Source: Paralteromonas sediminis (GTDB lineage: Bacteria > Pseudomonadota > Gammaproteobacteria > Enterobacterales > Alteromonadaceae). From it: a DNA stretch of 64,000 nt. Position 1 is the first letter of the stretch. The number at the start of each line of letters is the position of its first letter. The stretch is from positions 584,847-648,846 of the forward strand of contig NZ_RPOK01000001.1 in NCBI RefSeq assembly GCF_003820355.1, given 5' to 3'. The translations under genes were made by a program, and so were the position numbers. The notes beneath the pieces are model-generated. The model had not been told where the DNA came from, did not search any database, and worked only from the letters and a program-made list of their open reading frames with translations. This document shows positions 47,501-56,435 of the stretch, piece after piece.

Positions 47501-48020
47501 AGACCAACAAATTGCCGCGGTAGGGTTGGTGCTTGGGGTACGAGTCATGACCAACAAAAAGGGCCGACGTTGGGCCATTGTTACGCTCGACGACAAAACT
47601 GCCCGAATGGATGTGCGTTTCTTTCCAGATGCATTTGAACAGTTCGAAAGCCTCCTCGAAGCAGACAAAATCCTGGTGATAAAGGGACAGGTCAGCTTTG
47701 ATGATTTCTCCGGTGGCAATACAATCACCGGTCGAGATGTGTTGGACATAGTGCAAGCCAGAGAGCAGAACGCACGCGCACTGGCATTAACGCTACATTT
47801 AGATGACTGGAGTGAACAGAAACTGGATGCGTTAAAACGGCTACTCGATGGTTATCGTGGCGGCAGTTGTCCAGTACAATTACATGTATTGCACCAAGAC
47901 GCAGAGGCGACACTACTACCGTCTGCGGCGTGGTATATCACACCCGAAGATCAATTGTTGCATGATTTAAAACAACAACTAGGGGAATCTGGTGTGAGGC
48001 TTTGCTATCATAGCGCGTAG
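44550..48020 (+). CDS. dnaE: DNA polymerase III alpha subunit
   Basis: This is the replicative polymerase catalytic subunit, 1156 residues, close to the E. coli enzyme. An N-terminal PHP domain ('[16 protein letters not shown]') is followed by the palm with catalytic aspartates in '[12 protein letters not shown]' (about residue 400) and the '[15 protein letters not shown]' block. The tandem HhH/OB-fold C-terminal part ends in a tau-binding region. It stands 5 bp after rnhB in the conserved cluster. Confidence 0.98.
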   Translation: MTTEFVHLRVHSDFSMMDGLNKTKPILDAVAELGMPAVAITDQMNMCGLVKFYSEAQARGIKPLIGCDFWVINDDYPNDPFRLTLLAMNNEGYKQITLLISKAYLRGFVAHRPTIDQQWLAEHNEGVIVLSGGREGDIGRALTKNNASQLAQSVAFYQSHFPERFYLELTRTGRAGEEDYLHRAVALSEQRDLPLVATNEVCFLKPEGFDAHEIRVCIHDGYTLDDTRRPKKYSEQQYLRSGEEMLEQFSDIPEALANTVEIAKRCNVTVRLGEYFLPQFPTGGMKTEDFLVKVSREGLEQRLEFLFPDPEQRKEKRPPYDERLQIELNVINQMGFPGYFLIVMEFIQWSKDNGIPVGPGRGSGAGSLVAYALSITDLDPLEFDLLFERFLNPERVSMPDFDVDFCMDRRDEVIDHVAELYGRDAVSQIITFGTMAAKAVVRDVGRVLGHPYGFVDRISKLIPGDPGMTLTKAFDVEPRLPELYDQDEEVKDLIDMARILEGVTRNAGKHAGGVVIAPTTITDFAPLYCDDEGKNPVTQFDKNDVETAGLVKFDFLGLRTLTIIQWAIDMIQEGRGETIDIASIPLEDPASFRSLQKAQTTAVFQLESRGMKELIKRLKPDCFEDIIALVALFRPGPLQSGMVDNFIDRKHGREDISYPDAEYQHESLKEILEPTYGIILYQEQVMQIAQVLAGYSLGGADLLRRAMGKKKPEEMAKQRAVFEEGSINNGVDGPLSMKIFDLVEKFAGYGFNKSHSAAYALVSYQTLWLKVHYPAEFMAAVMSADMDNTDKIVTLVDEVENMGLTILPPDLNTGKYKFTVDSEGRIVYGIGAIKGVGEGPIDAIIEAREQHSAFSDLFDFCAKVDLKRVNKRVLEKLVLSGAMDNLGPHRAALMATLPEAIKAADQHAKAESYGQSDMFGLLTTEPEKVEQAFAHVPKWPEKVWLEGEKETLGLYLTGHPINQYIDEVRYFSDGKLKDLKPTGKDQQIAAVGLVLGVRVMTNKKGRRWAIVTLDDKTARMDVRFFPDAFEQFESLLEADKILVIKGQVSFDDFSGGNTITGRDVLDIVQAREQNARALALTLHLDDWSEQKLDALKRLLDGYRGGSCPVQLHVLHQDAEATLLPSAAWYITPEDQLLHDLKQQLGESGVRLCYHSA

Positions 48021-48083
48021 AAGAGATGGGTCACCCATAACGCGCAGTCCAGCAAAATAATAAGACCGATTTTAGGACAGAGA

Positions 48084-49040
48084 ATGAGCATACAGTTTTT
48101 GGATTTCGAGCAGCCTATTGCAGAGCTCGAAGCGAAAATAGAAGAATTACGCTTAGTCAATCAAGGCAGCGAATTTGACGTGGGTATGGAAGAGGAAATT
48201 AACCGCTTACGTGCCAAAAGCGCTGAGCTTACCACCAAGATTTTTTCTGATTTAGGTGCATGGCAAGTCTCGCAGATAGCCCGTCACCCCATGCGACCTT
48301 ACACATTGGATTACATTGAAAAAACCTTCAATGACTTTGATGAATTGGCGGGCGACCGAGCGTTTGCTGACGACAAAGCTATTGTCGGTGGGTTAGCCCG
48401 ACTTGATGACACTCCAGTAATGGTGATTGGCCACCAAAAAGGCCGTGATACAAAAGAAAAAATTCTGCGCAATTTCGGCATGCCTAAACCTGAAGGGTAC
48501 CGAAAAGCACTGCGACTTATGCATATGGCAGAACGCTTCAGACTGCCTATTATCACCCTTATCGATACGCCTGGAGCCTATCCGGGTGTCGGAGCAGAAG
48601 AGCGTGGTCAGAGTGAGGCGATTGCGAGAAACCTTAAAGAGATGGCACAGCTCACTGTGCCTATCATTTGTACCGTGATTGGTGAAGGTGGCTCTGGTGG
48701 TGCCTTGGCCATAGGCGTCGGTGACAGGGTAAACATGCTGCAATACAGCACCTATTCGGTGATTTCACCAGAGGGTTGTGCTTCGATCCTGTGGAAAAGT
48801 GCTGAAAAAGCCCCGTTGGCAGCAGAGGCAATGGGCGTCAGTGCAGACAAGATAAAGGCATTGGATCTCATCAACACCATTGTTGATGAACCATTAGGTG
48901 GTGCACATCGCGACCATGATAGTATGGCTGCCAATCTCAAAGCCACACTTAAACAGCAACTTAGTCAGTTATCTGCCTTACCGAAAGAGACGCTCTTGGA
49001 AGAAAGGTACCAGCGTCTAATGTCATTTGGATACTGTTAA
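48084..49040 (+). CDS. accA: acetyl-CoA carboxylase carboxyltransferase subunit alpha
   Basis: AccA with AccD transfers carboxyl from biotin to acetyl-CoA at the start of fatty-acid synthesis. The 318 residues have the coiled N-terminal '[10 protein letters not shown]' segment and the carboxyltransferase core with '[19 protein letters not shown]' and '[15 protein letters not shown]'. It lies after dnaE (63 bp) and overlaps the tilS start by 14 bp. Confidence 0.98.
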   Translation: MSIQFLDFEQPIAELEAKIEELRLVNQGSEFDVGMEEEINRLRAKSAELTTKIFSDLGAWQVSQIARHPMRPYTLDYIEKTFNDFDELAGDRAFADDKAIVGGLARLDDTPVMVIGHQKGRDTKEKILRNFGMPKPEGYRKALRLMHMAERFRLPIITLIDTPGAYPGVGAEERGQSEAIARNLKEMAQLTVPIICTVIGEGGSGGALAIGVGDRVNMLQYSTYSVISPEGCASILWKSAEKAPLAAEAMGVSADKIKALDLINTIVDEPLGGAHRDHDSMAANLKATLKQQLSQLSALPKETLLEERYQRLMSFGYC

Positions 49041-50436
49041 TCTACACACACCTTCTTTAGATAAGCTGCCAGCGTACGTCTGGCAGCAGCTATCTCGCAT
49101 TGCGCAGCAGTGCGCTTTAGTGCCTGAAAAACAGCACTGGGTGGTGGCCTTCAGTGGGGGCAAAGACTCAAGCGCGCTGGCACATCTTTGTGCGTCTTTG
49201 CATCAACAGGGTAAGTTACCCCAATTAACTTTAATGCACATACATCATGGTTTGCAGGCATGTGCTGATGAATGGATAACACATACCCAGCAACAAGCCG
49301 CAAAGTGGCAGGTGCCCTTTGTTTATCAAAAGGTTGACGTTAACCCGGTGTCCAGACACAGTACAGAAGCCTTGGCGAGGGATGCACGCTACAAGGCGTT
49401 GCGGTCTTATTGCAGGCAACATAAGGGTGTCTTGCTGATGGCACATCACCTCGATGATGTGTTGGAAACCGTGTTGCTGCAGTTAAAGCGAGGTGCCGGT
49501 CCAAAAGGGCTTGCCGGAATGGCGGAAATCGCAGAGCACGAGGGGATCATTCATGCTCGCCCGCTTGTTGGCATTGAGCAAAAAATATTGATCGATTACT
49601 TGCATACCAACAACATAGATTATATCGAAGACCCGTCAAACAGTGACCAGACCTTTGACCGCAATTTTGTGCGTCATTCTGTTGTGCCTTTATTGACCGA
49701 ACGCTGGCCCGCTATCCGCCACACTGTGGCTCGCTCAGCAAGACTGTGTGCTCAGCAAGACAGCATGATTCAGGCACAAGTCGAACATTGGTTACAGACA
49801 CATCTTACGCCGTTGGGATGTATTCCCATGGAGCCCTTAAGCCAGCAACCTCTGAGCTGGCAAAAAGAAATCGTCAGGCACTGGTGTCAATCTATTAGCA
49901 ATCAGCTGCCTTCTGAAGCACAGCTTGAAACCTTTTTTAATGCGCTTAGTGCGGCGGATGACAAGCAGCCAGAGCTGCGTTTTGCAAAAGTGGCGTTGAG
50001 AAAATACAAAGCGCATTTGTATTTAATTTCAAACTACGCGACAGACCGCAAAGACGTGTCTGACTGTCAAACAGTAGACAAAGACATCGCGATCAAGTCG
50101 CTTAAACTGACGTTACAGAGGCGTGCGCGTGCGGCGGATGACAGCCCTTTGTTCACGTTACCACTTGAAGCTGATAGCCAGGTTACTGTGAAGGCGGTGC
50201 CCAAAAACGCTCGGATCACACTGCTTAATCAAACGCAGCCTCGGTCCCTTTCTCGCTATTTAAAAGACTGGGGCATTCCGCCCTGGACACGTGATGATTG
50301 TTACCTTTTATGTAAGGACGGCGAAGCTATGGCGTTATTGGCCTATGGCCAATGCGAGCCGCTTAAACGGGTTGATCACAGCAAGTGTGACCAACCTACA
50401 ATCGCATGGATAAGTGTATCGCTGTTAACTGACTGA
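49027..50436 (+). CDS. tilS: tRNA(Ile)-lysidine synthase TilS
   Basis: TilS converts the wobble cytidine of tRNA-Ile(CAU) to lysidine. It has the ATP-PP-loop '[11 protein letters not shown]' (43-53), the '[19 protein letters not shown]' block, '[11 protein letters not shown]', and a C-terminal TilS substrate domain. The start is taken as TTG 49027, overlapping accA by 14 bp. Another near start cannot be excluded, but the core begins by residue 38. It is convergent with the LD-carboxypeptidase gene (12-bp overlap of ends). Confidence 0.93.
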   Translation: MDTVNLHTPSLDKLPAYVWQQLSRIAQQCALVPEKQHWVVAFSGGKDSSALAHLCASLHQQGKLPQLTLMHIHHGLQACADEWITHTQQQAAKWQVPFVYQKVDVNPVSRHSTEALARDARYKALRSYCRQHKGVLLMAHHLDDVLETVLLQLKRGAGPKGLAGMAEIAEHEGIIHARPLVGIEQKILIDYLHTNNIDYIEDPSNSDQTFDRNFVRHSVVPLLTERWPAIRHTVARSARLCAQQDSMIQAQVEHWLQTHLTPLGCIPMEPLSQQPLSWQKEIVRHWCQSISNQLPSEAQLETFFNALSAADDKQPELRFAKVALRKYKAHLYLISNYATDRKDVSDCQTVDKDIAIKSLKLTLQRRARAADDSPLFTLPLEADSQVTVKAVPKNARITLLNQTQPRSLSRYLKDWGIPPWTRDDCYLLCKDGEAMALLAYGQCEPLKRVDHSKCDQPTIAWISVSLLTD

Positions 50437-51468
50437 CGGCTCCAATAGCGTTAGCGTTTGCGCATCAGCATTCAGCTCTGCTCGCAGGCCAACCGGCACA
50501 ACCGTCTGGTCTTCGACATGTCCAATCATAAGTCCACGAACAGTAGGCACACCCATAGGCGTGAGCCTGTCTGTGAGGACTTTCTCCACACTAAAGCTGT
50601 TACCGCTTGACTTAGCACCGGTGAATTTTCCTAAAACGAAGCCTGCGCATTTTTGTAGCGCGCCCGCTAACCACATATGTGTGAGCATGCGGTCAATTCT
50701 GTAGGGGGATTCATCAACATCTTCTAAAAAGAGAATGGCGCCACTAAAATCGGGTTCGTAAGGGGTCCCCAGCATAGTCACTAACAGCGATAAATTCCCT
50801 CCGATTAATTTACCGCTAGCTTTACCGCCCACAAAGGTCGTTAAACGGTTCTTTTTCTCTACATAGCCTTCGCGACAGTCTTCACACGCTGGAGGCTGAC
50901 CAATTTGCATTGATGACTTAGGGTTGACCAAAACGTTTTTAAATTGTGAAAGTGTGTAATCGGTGAAGTTCTGACCGGCAATAGGACCGTGATAGCAAAT
51001 AAGCCCAGTTTCTTTATAAATAGCGTTGAGTAGAGCGGTGATGTCGCTGTAGCCCAACAAAACTTTGGGGTTTTTCGCAATCGTATCGTAATCGATATAA
51101 GGCAAAATTCTGGGTGTACCATAACCGCCTCGCAAACAGAAAATAGCATCTACCTCTTTATCTGCGAACAGCGTATTGATGTCATTAGCCCTTTCTTCGT
51201 CGGTACCTGCCAAGTATTGGTTGCGCTCAAAAAGGTGAGGCGCGGTTTTGACTTTAAAGCCCAATGAACGGACTACATCCATAGCAAAGCGAATATCTTC
51301 ATTTTCAGCCATGTTACTTGCCGGCGCGACCAAACCTATGGTCATTCCTTTTACAAGGCGTTTGGGTAATAGTGTGCCACCGCTAGAGGCTACTGCTGAG
51401 GCGGGTAACAGGGTCATTGCACTCAGGGCAGCTAAGCTTTTCAGGGTTTCTCGTCGAGAGATATTCAT
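50425..51468 (-). CDS. LD-carboxypeptidase (S66/LdcA-MccF family) with Tat-type signal
   Basis: This 347-residue S66 serine carboxypeptidase is related to LdcA, which trims murein tetrapeptides to tripeptides during recycling. The nucleophile is Ser141 in 'LLGYSDITAL', and the Glu and His of the triad match 'LFLEDVDESPY' and 'GHVEDQTVVPVG'. The N-terminus 'SRRETLKSLAALSAMTLLPASAVA' is a twin-arginine signal, so the enzyme is predicted to work in the periplasm or at its membrane, unlike cytoplasmic E. coli LdcA. It lies 15 bp downstream of the alanine racemase gene on the same strand. Confidence 0.88.
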   Translation of the reverse strand: MNISRRETLKSLAALSAMTLLPASAVASSGGTLLPKRLVKGMTIGLVAPASNMAENEDIRFAMDVVRSLGFKVKTAPHLFERNQYLAGTDEERANDINTLFADKEVDAIFCLRGGYGTPRILPYIDYDTIAKNPKVLLGYSDITALLNAIYKETGLICYHGPIAGQNFTDYTLSQFKNVLVNPKSSMQIGQPPACEDCREGYVEKKNRLTTFVGGKASGKLIGGNLSLLVTMLGTPYEPDFSGAILFLEDVDESPYRIDRMLTHMWLAGALQKCAGFVLGKFTGAKSSGNSFSVEKVLTDRLTPMGVPTVRGLMIGHVEDQTVVPVGLRAELNADAQTLTLLEPSVS

Positions 51469-51483
51469 GCTGTTTCCTTATTC

Positions 51484-52566
51484 TTATTTATTTGTAGTCA
51501 TTATGCGGGGTACGCGAGGTCCAACACGGGTGACCAGTTCATAGCCAATCGTACTGCAGTGTTTGGCAATAGTCTCTACGGCAAGTTGCTTGCCCCATAG
51601 TTCCGCCTTGTCGCCGATTTTAATGGTTGTTAAGGCAGTGACGTCAACACTGATCATATCCATGGACACCCGGCCTGCCAATGGACATTCAACGCCGTTT
51701 ATCAATACGGGCGTACCACTGGGTGCATGGCGTGGATAGCCATCTGCATAACCGATGGCAAGTGTGGCAATACACGATGGCTTTTGCGCTTGCCAGGTGC
51801 CGCCATAACCCACGCTTTCGCCCGTTTTGATCTTTCTGAGTGATATGACGGGGGCTTGTAAGGTCATCACTGGACTGAGCCCTTTAGGTTTTGCAACGTC
51901 GATATTAGGCGCTACCCCGTACAAGGCGATTCCCGCCCGATTCCACTCTACATGACTTTGCGGCCAAAATGTGATTGCGGGCGAGTTGGCCAGGCTAGCC
52001 TGGCACTGGAACTGTCGTTGCCAATCTAAAAACTGCGTCATTTGTGAAGGCGTGACAGGACAGTCAGCGTCATCAGCATCGCTAAAATGTCCACACAACA
52101 CCGGTTTCACTGGGTGTAATGTGCACAAGGTTTGCCATGCTGTCGGGATGTCGTCAGACATAAAACCTAAACGATGCATACCTACATCAATTTTCATCCA
52201 GCAAGGTGGACGCATGGACGCGTCCAAGCGCTGATACTCGATAATTTGTTCGATACAGTGGATGACAGGGATAAAGCCGCCCTCATAACAGGCCTCAAAA
52301 CCTGCTTTACAAAAAGCGCCTTCTAGTATCACTATGGGCTGAGTAACACCGGCAGCACGTAATTCTAACGCTTCTTCCACAATCGCCACGGCAAATTGAG
52401 CTGCCGAGGGTAATGCCTTGGCCACCGCTACGGCACCATGTCCATAACCATTCGCTTTGACAACAGGCATGATCTGGCCACAAGAAAGATAATCTGAGAG
52501 AGAAACAAAGTTATTGCGCAAAGCGGTGACATCAATAATGGCGGAAGTAGTGCGAAAAGCAGTCAG
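51484..52566 (-). CDS. alr: alanine racemase, probable CTG start
   Basis: This PLP enzyme interconverts L- and D-alanine for peptidoglycan. It has the PLP-Lys motif 'PVVKANGYGHG', 'HRLGF', 'SVGYGGTW', 'ATLAIGYADGYPR' and the Tyr-containing core. The family N-terminus ('TTSAIIDVTALRNNF') lies before the first usual start codon, a TTG at 52521. In that frame the only plausible start is CTG at 52566, 8 bases after a perfect AGGAG (52575-52579). It gives 360 residues, close to E. coli Alr (359). An ACG codon just before it is less likely. A sequencing error at an ATG is possible. Confidence 0.92.
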   Translation of the reverse strand: MTAFRTTSAIIDVTALRNNFVSLSDYLSCGQIMPVVKANGYGHGAVAVAKALPSAAQFAVAIVEEALELRAAGVTQPIVILEGAFCKAGFEACYEGGFIPVIHCIEQIIEYQRLDASMRPPCWMKIDVGMHRLGFMSDDIPTAWQTLCTLHPVKPVLCGHFSDADDADCPVTPSQMTQFLDWQRQFQCQASLANSPAITFWPQSHVEWNRAGIALYGVAPNIDVAKPKGLSPVMTLQAPVISLRKIKTGESVGYGGTWQAQKPSCIATLAIGYADGYPRHAPSGTPVLINGVECPLAGRVSMDMISVDVTALTTIKIGDKAELWGKQLAVETIAKHCSTIGYELVTRVGPRVPRIMTTNK

Positions 52567-52666
52567 CGTCGTATCTCCTGTTTGTGTGATTTCAATAGCT
52601 TACCATTTTATGACGGCAGGCCAAGCTAAGAAAAAAAGATGAATTTATGGTCAAAACATGTACATT

Positions 52667-52702
52667 TTATATTTATGCCTATAATCAATTAGATAAATAT
52701 AA
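52667..52702. repeat. AT-rich inverted repeat before HMG-CoA reductase gene
   Basis: Perfect 10-bp arms TTATATTTAT / ATAAATATAA are separated by 16 bp, in the divergent region between alr and the HMG-CoA reductase gene. It could be a regulator site or leader hairpin, but the AT-richness makes chance likely. Confidence 0.4.
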
Positions 52703-52751
52703 GCGCATTACCCAGTGCGTTGTTGTAATTCTATCCAGAGGAAAAAACATA

Positions 52752-53927
52752 ATGAGTGAAGATATCCGTATTCCCCGAGACGCCAATAATGATCACACCA
52801 ACGAAATGGCGAAAAAGCGACGCGAGTTCTTAAAAGAAAAAACCGGGGTAGATTTAAAATACACGGGGGAATACACCATAGATCCAGCAGTATTGCCGGG
52901 CAATATCGAGAATTTTACCGGTATCGTGCAAATGCCAGTGGGGATTGCGGGTCCTGTTCAGATTAATGGCGAGCACGCTGATGGTTTGTTCTATGTACCC
53001 TTAGCAACCACAGAAGGTACTTTGGTTGCTAGCTATAGCCGAGGCATGCGAGTCATCAACGAATGCGGAGGTGTAAAAACCACGGTTGTTGAGGGCTTCA
53101 TGCAACGTGCACCCGCATTCATTTTTCAGGATGCGCGGGAAGCGAGGGAGTTTGGTACCTGGGTCACCGAAAACTTTGATGGCATAAAAGCCGCCGCGGA
53201 AACCACCACATCGATAGGTAAACTTGAACATATTCATCAGTGGTCCGTATCGAAAACTCGCTATTTGCGTTTTAACTACACAACCGGTGACGCCGCAGGG
53301 CAGAACATGGTGGGTAAGGCGACGTTAGCAGCGTGTGAATGGATTAAGGCGAATTATCCGGTGCCTTGCCAGTATTTGCTCTCGGGTAACATGGATACTG
53401 ATAAAAAGCATTCTCACCTCAATATGCTGCATTCTAGGGGTAAACGCGTTATTGCAGAAATTGTACTGAAAAAAGAAGTACTAGCACGCGTGATGAAAGT
53501 GGATACGCGGGTACTTGCAGGCGCAACCGTATTGGCAAATACAGGTGCTTTGATGGCTGGTGCAGCTTATAATGGACCGCATTCTGCAAATGGTATTGCG
53601 TCATTGTATATTGCCACAGGGCAGGACGAAGCAAACGTGGTTGAGTCTCACGCGGGTCTGCTTTCGCATCAACTTTTGGAAAATGGCGACTTTTATCTTT
53701 CGGTCACCTTGCCCTCTCTAATAGTCGCGACATACGGCGGCGGTACAGGTTTGCCCAGTCAAAGAGAATGTCTGGAATTATTAGGGTGTTATGGCAAAGG
53801 CAAAGCAAACAAGTTTGCTGAAATTGTCGCTGCCACGGTACTGGCAGGCGATATTTCTCTAGCCTGTGCGGTGATCGCAGGCCATTGGGTAAGCAGTCAC
53901 GACCAAATGGGCCGCAACCGACCTTAA
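52752..53927 (+). CDS. class I-like 3-hydroxy-3-methylglutaryl-CoA reductase
   Basis: This NAD(P)H-dependent enzyme interconverts HMG-CoA and mevalonate. Residues matching the known active site are present: Glu89 in 'TTEGTLVAS', Lys218/Lys219 in 'DTDKKHS', Asp292 in 'GQDEANVV' and His383 in 'AGHWVSSH'. 'GDAAGQNMVGKAT' and 'GTGLPSQRECL' are also conserved. There is no membrane domain. The start is ATG 52752 with an AGAGGAAAA ribosome-binding site, and longer in-frame starts lack one. It has 391 residues. It is odd in a bacterium that also has dxr (MEP pathway). No other mevalonate gene is visible in the window. Its role is unknown. Confidence 0.9.
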   Translation: MSEDIRIPRDANNDHTNEMAKKRREFLKEKTGVDLKYTGEYTIDPAVLPGNIENFTGIVQMPVGIAGPVQINGEHADGLFYVPLATTEGTLVASYSRGMRVINECGGVKTTVVEGFMQRAPAFIFQDAREAREFGTWVTENFDGIKAAAETTTSIGKLEHIHQWSVSKTRYLRFNYTTGDAAGQNMVGKATLAACEWIKANYPVPCQYLLSGNMDTDKKHSHLNMLHSRGKRVIAEIVLKKEVLARVMKVDTRVLAGATVLANTGALMAGAAYNGPHSANGIASLYIATGQDEANVVESHAGLLSHQLLENGDFYLSVTLPSLIVATYGGGTGLPSQRECLELLGCYGKGKANKFAEIVAATVLAGDISLACAVIAGHWVSSHDQMGRNRP

Positions 53928-53954
53928 TAAACAATTCCTATTAATAATTTTTTA

Positions 53955-53991
53955 ACAGAATAAGGTATTCAGATTGAATACCTTGTTCTGT
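53955..53991. other. 16-bp hairpin between HMG-CoA reductase and antiporter genes
   Basis: The stem from ACAGAATAAGGTATTC to its partner with one G:U pair has a 5-base loop AGATT. It lies 28 bp after the reductase stop and 49 bp before the antiporter start. There is no T tract after it on the plus strand (six or more T precede it), so it may be a Rho-dependent end, an mRNA 3' stabiliser or a leader element. Confidence 0.55.
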
Positions 53992-54039
53992 CAGTGTAAG
54001 GTCAAAGACATGTGTAATTACTGACGTTGTTTGTCGTTT

Positions 54040-55413
54040 ATGTCTTGGATCTCCATCATTCCTCCCTTACTTGCCATTGCCGTTGTTTTATGGAAAAGGG
54101 AAGTCATTAGTGCGTTGCTTGTCGCACTGGTCGCCTCTGAATTTTTACTTTTGCTGGGGTCTGGCGATTCTCTGTGGATGACCTTTATTCACTCAACCGA
54201 ACGCGTGGTAGATGTAGCCGCACAACCAGGCAATATGCGAATTCTGTTGTTCAGCCTGTTAATTGGTGCACTGCTGGCATTTATCAGAGATTCAGGCGGA
54301 GTGAGTGCCACAGTCAGTAAACTCATTTCAACAGGGGTTGCAAAAACATCAAGAAGAGCCAGTGGTCTCACTATGTTCACTGGTGTCGCCGTTTTTGTTG
54401 AGTCTAATCTCAGTGTACTCACATCAGGTATTTTGGCCCGGGGCTTGTTTGATAAGTTTGGCATGAGTCGCGCCAGGCTGGCCTACATTATTGACAGTAC
54501 CAGTGCGCCTATTTGTATATTAATTTTGCTGAACGGGTGGGGCGCGTTTATTTTGGCCTTGCTGAGCAACTATGAATTGCCCGACTCTGCAGTATCCATT
54601 TTGTGGGGCTCAGTCGGATTTAACTTTTATGCCATCATTACGTTGTTGTTGGTCTTGTATACCGTCATTTCTGGAAAGGTATTTGGGCCAATGCGCGCTA
54701 CTGAGTCCAGCGCAAACAGCGAGCAAAGCACAGAAGAGTTACCAGTAGCGCCAACGAAAGCGCGTTTTATGCTTGTTCCACTGTTCACGCTAATCGGTTC
54801 TATGATTGGTTTTATGTTGTGGACAGGCGATGGCTCACTGTCTCAGGGAAGTGGGTCTAAATCCGTATTGTATGCCACTATCTTAAGTGTGCTAGTGTCT
54901 TATGTGATGGCCGTAATGTCTGGCCGATACGATACCAGGCAGTTTGTAGATTTGTCGTTCAAAGGTGTAGGCGAACTCGTTCCCTTGGTAACCATCGTCT
55001 TACTTTCTTTGTGTTTAGGAGCAAGTTTAAAAGTACTGGGTACCGGTGCCTATGTGGCGGGACTGGTTGACAGTCATCTACCGGTATTTGCCGTCGTGCC
55101 TATGCTCTTTGTGGCTGGTGCGATCATGTCATTCACCACAGGTACTTCATGGGGAACGTTTGCCATTCTCATACCGATTGCTGTGCCTTTAATTGGAAGT
55201 ACGGGATTACCGCCTGCGTTCGTCATTTCAGCTGTTCTGGGCGGCGGAATTTTTGGTGATCACTGTTCACCGATTTCAGATACCACTGCCGTGTCGGCGT
55301 TGGCATCAGGGTGTGATTTACTTGAACACGTAAGAACTCAGCTGCCTTATGCCCTGGTTGCCGGTGTATTGACGTTGCTGGTATATACTGCGTTGGGCCT
55401 GTTTTTCTCATAG
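54040..55413 (+). CDS. NhaC-type Na+/H+ antiporter family transporter
   Basis: This polytopic inner-membrane protein of 457 residues has about 11 hydrophobic segments. The 'TSWGTFAILIPIAVPL', 'FGDHCSPISDTTAVSALASG' and 'FVESNLSVLTSGI' blocks match the NhaC / ArsB-like superfamily. It probably exchanges Na+ for H+ or a dicarboxylic or amino acid. The start is ATG 54040; a TTG three codons earlier is an alternative, and neither has a strong ribosome-binding site. The physiological substrate is not known. Confidence 0.82.
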   Translation: MSWISIIPPLLAIAVVLWKREVISALLVALVASEFLLLLGSGDSLWMTFIHSTERVVDVAAQPGNMRILLFSLLIGALLAFIRDSGGVSATVSKLISTGVAKTSRRASGLTMFTGVAVFVESNLSVLTSGILARGLFDKFGMSRARLAYIIDSTSAPICILILLNGWGAFILALLSNYELPDSAVSILWGSVGFNFYAIITLLLVLYTVISGKVFGPMRATESSANSEQSTEELPVAPTKARFMLVPLFTLIGSMIGFMLWTGDGSLSQGSGSKSVLYATILSVLVSYVMAVMSGRYDTRQFVDLSFKGVGELVPLVTIVLLSLCLGASLKVLGTGAYVAGLVDSHLPVFAVVPMLFVAGAIMSFTTGTSWGTFAILIPIAVPLIGSTGLPPAFVISAVLGGGIFGDHCSPISDTTAVSALASGCDLLEHVRTQLPYALVAGVLTLLVYTALGLFFS

Positions 55414-55480
55414 TGGCTGCGATAAGAGAACGGCGCTTAGTGCTATACTGTTAGTCTTAATAAGTGGTGAGCAATAACTT

Positions 55481-56284
55481 ATGAAGGTGTATTGCACTCT
55501 CATGATGCTGTTCTTGTGTGGTGCCTGTTTGGCGCAGGAGACTGTCTTGCCTGAAGAATGTGCATCGCCGCTCAAACTGTCACTCACCACTGATTGGTAC
55601 CCCTATGTGCATTCTCAAAGTGATGCACCCACATCGGGCATTGATGTGACGCTTTTACGCCGTGTATTGTCGGATATGGGGTGCGAGCTTGAGATTATCC
55701 ACTTTCCAGAAAGACGTACTCTGTTTGAACTTGAGTTGGGAGCATTTGATGTGGGTTTGGGTGCTAGTCGTGTAGCTGAGCGAGAGCTTTTGTTCCATTA
55801 TTCCATACCCTATAGACAAGAAATCAATCGCTTTGCCTTTCGAGCAGAAGATCAAGATATCGCAGCATTTACGCGATTCCAACAGTTGATAGAAAACGAC
55901 AATGTCATATTGATCAATCTTGCGGGTTGGTATGGCGAAGAAATTGAAAAAGCGAAACGTGAATTTAATGGCTTCGTGTTCTCAGATACTGTGGTTAAAC
56001 GGCTTAAGATGTTGTCGTTAAATCGGGTTGATGCCGTTGTCGATGACGAGCTGGTTTTATGCAGTGAAATAGCGCGTGGCAACTATAAAGATATCCGCTT
56101 ACACCCTATGCAGTTATCCACCGCAGACATTCATTTTATTTTTAACAAGCAGAGTATCTCTGCCCGTTTTGTTTCAGTATTCGACAGAGCGCTGAAAGAG
56201 GCCATAGAATCCGGGGTAAAATCCGCCCTTTATGCTCGCTACCTCAAGCCAGAGTGTTCGGCCGGAACGTCGGCTAGGGAATAA
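55481..56284 (+). CDS. periplasmic solute-binding protein (SBP_bac_3-like)
   Basis: This 267-residue protein has a signal peptide (about 1-18, CLA-QE) and a bilobal fold of the amino-acid-binding family 3 type: 'LSLTTDWYPYVHS' at the N-terminus, 'GIDVTLLRRVLSDMGCELEI', and 'FDVGLGASRVAERELLFHYSIPY'. There is no ABC permease nearby, so it could be an orphan sensor-type binding protein for a receptor. The ligand is unknown. Confidence 0.83.
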   Translation: MKVYCTLMMLFLCGACLAQETVLPEECASPLKLSLTTDWYPYVHSQSDAPTSGIDVTLLRRVLSDMGCELEIIHFPERRTLFELELGAFDVGLGASRVAERELLFHYSIPYRQEINRFAFRAEDQDIAAFTRFQQLIENDNVILINLAGWYGEEIEKAKREFNGFVFSDTVVKRLKMLSLNRVDAVVDDELVLCSEIARGNYKDIRLHPMQLSTADIHFIFNKQSISARFVSVFDRALKEAIESGVKSALYARYLKPECSAGTSARE

Positions 56285-56435
56285 TCGTCCAACAAAATAG
56301 CGAAAGAATGATAGATAAGTGCTTGGTTTTGCGTTGTTCTGTTATACTCATTATTGATAGGTTCATGTTCTTATCAAAACATGGCGTGTTTTACGAGCCC
56401 CATTGTGTTTCCATCACACTAATCGATTCTGGTCA

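Noticed and set aside
52647-52751. N-terminal extension of HMG-CoA reductase by 35 residues
   Set aside because: There is no ribosome-binding site and it is not part of the family; ATG 52752 has a good site.
56330-56400. Fur box before the third TonB receptor
   Set aside because: An AT-rich imperfect inverted stretch (TTGATA...TATCAA style) is present, but it does not match the Fur consensus well.
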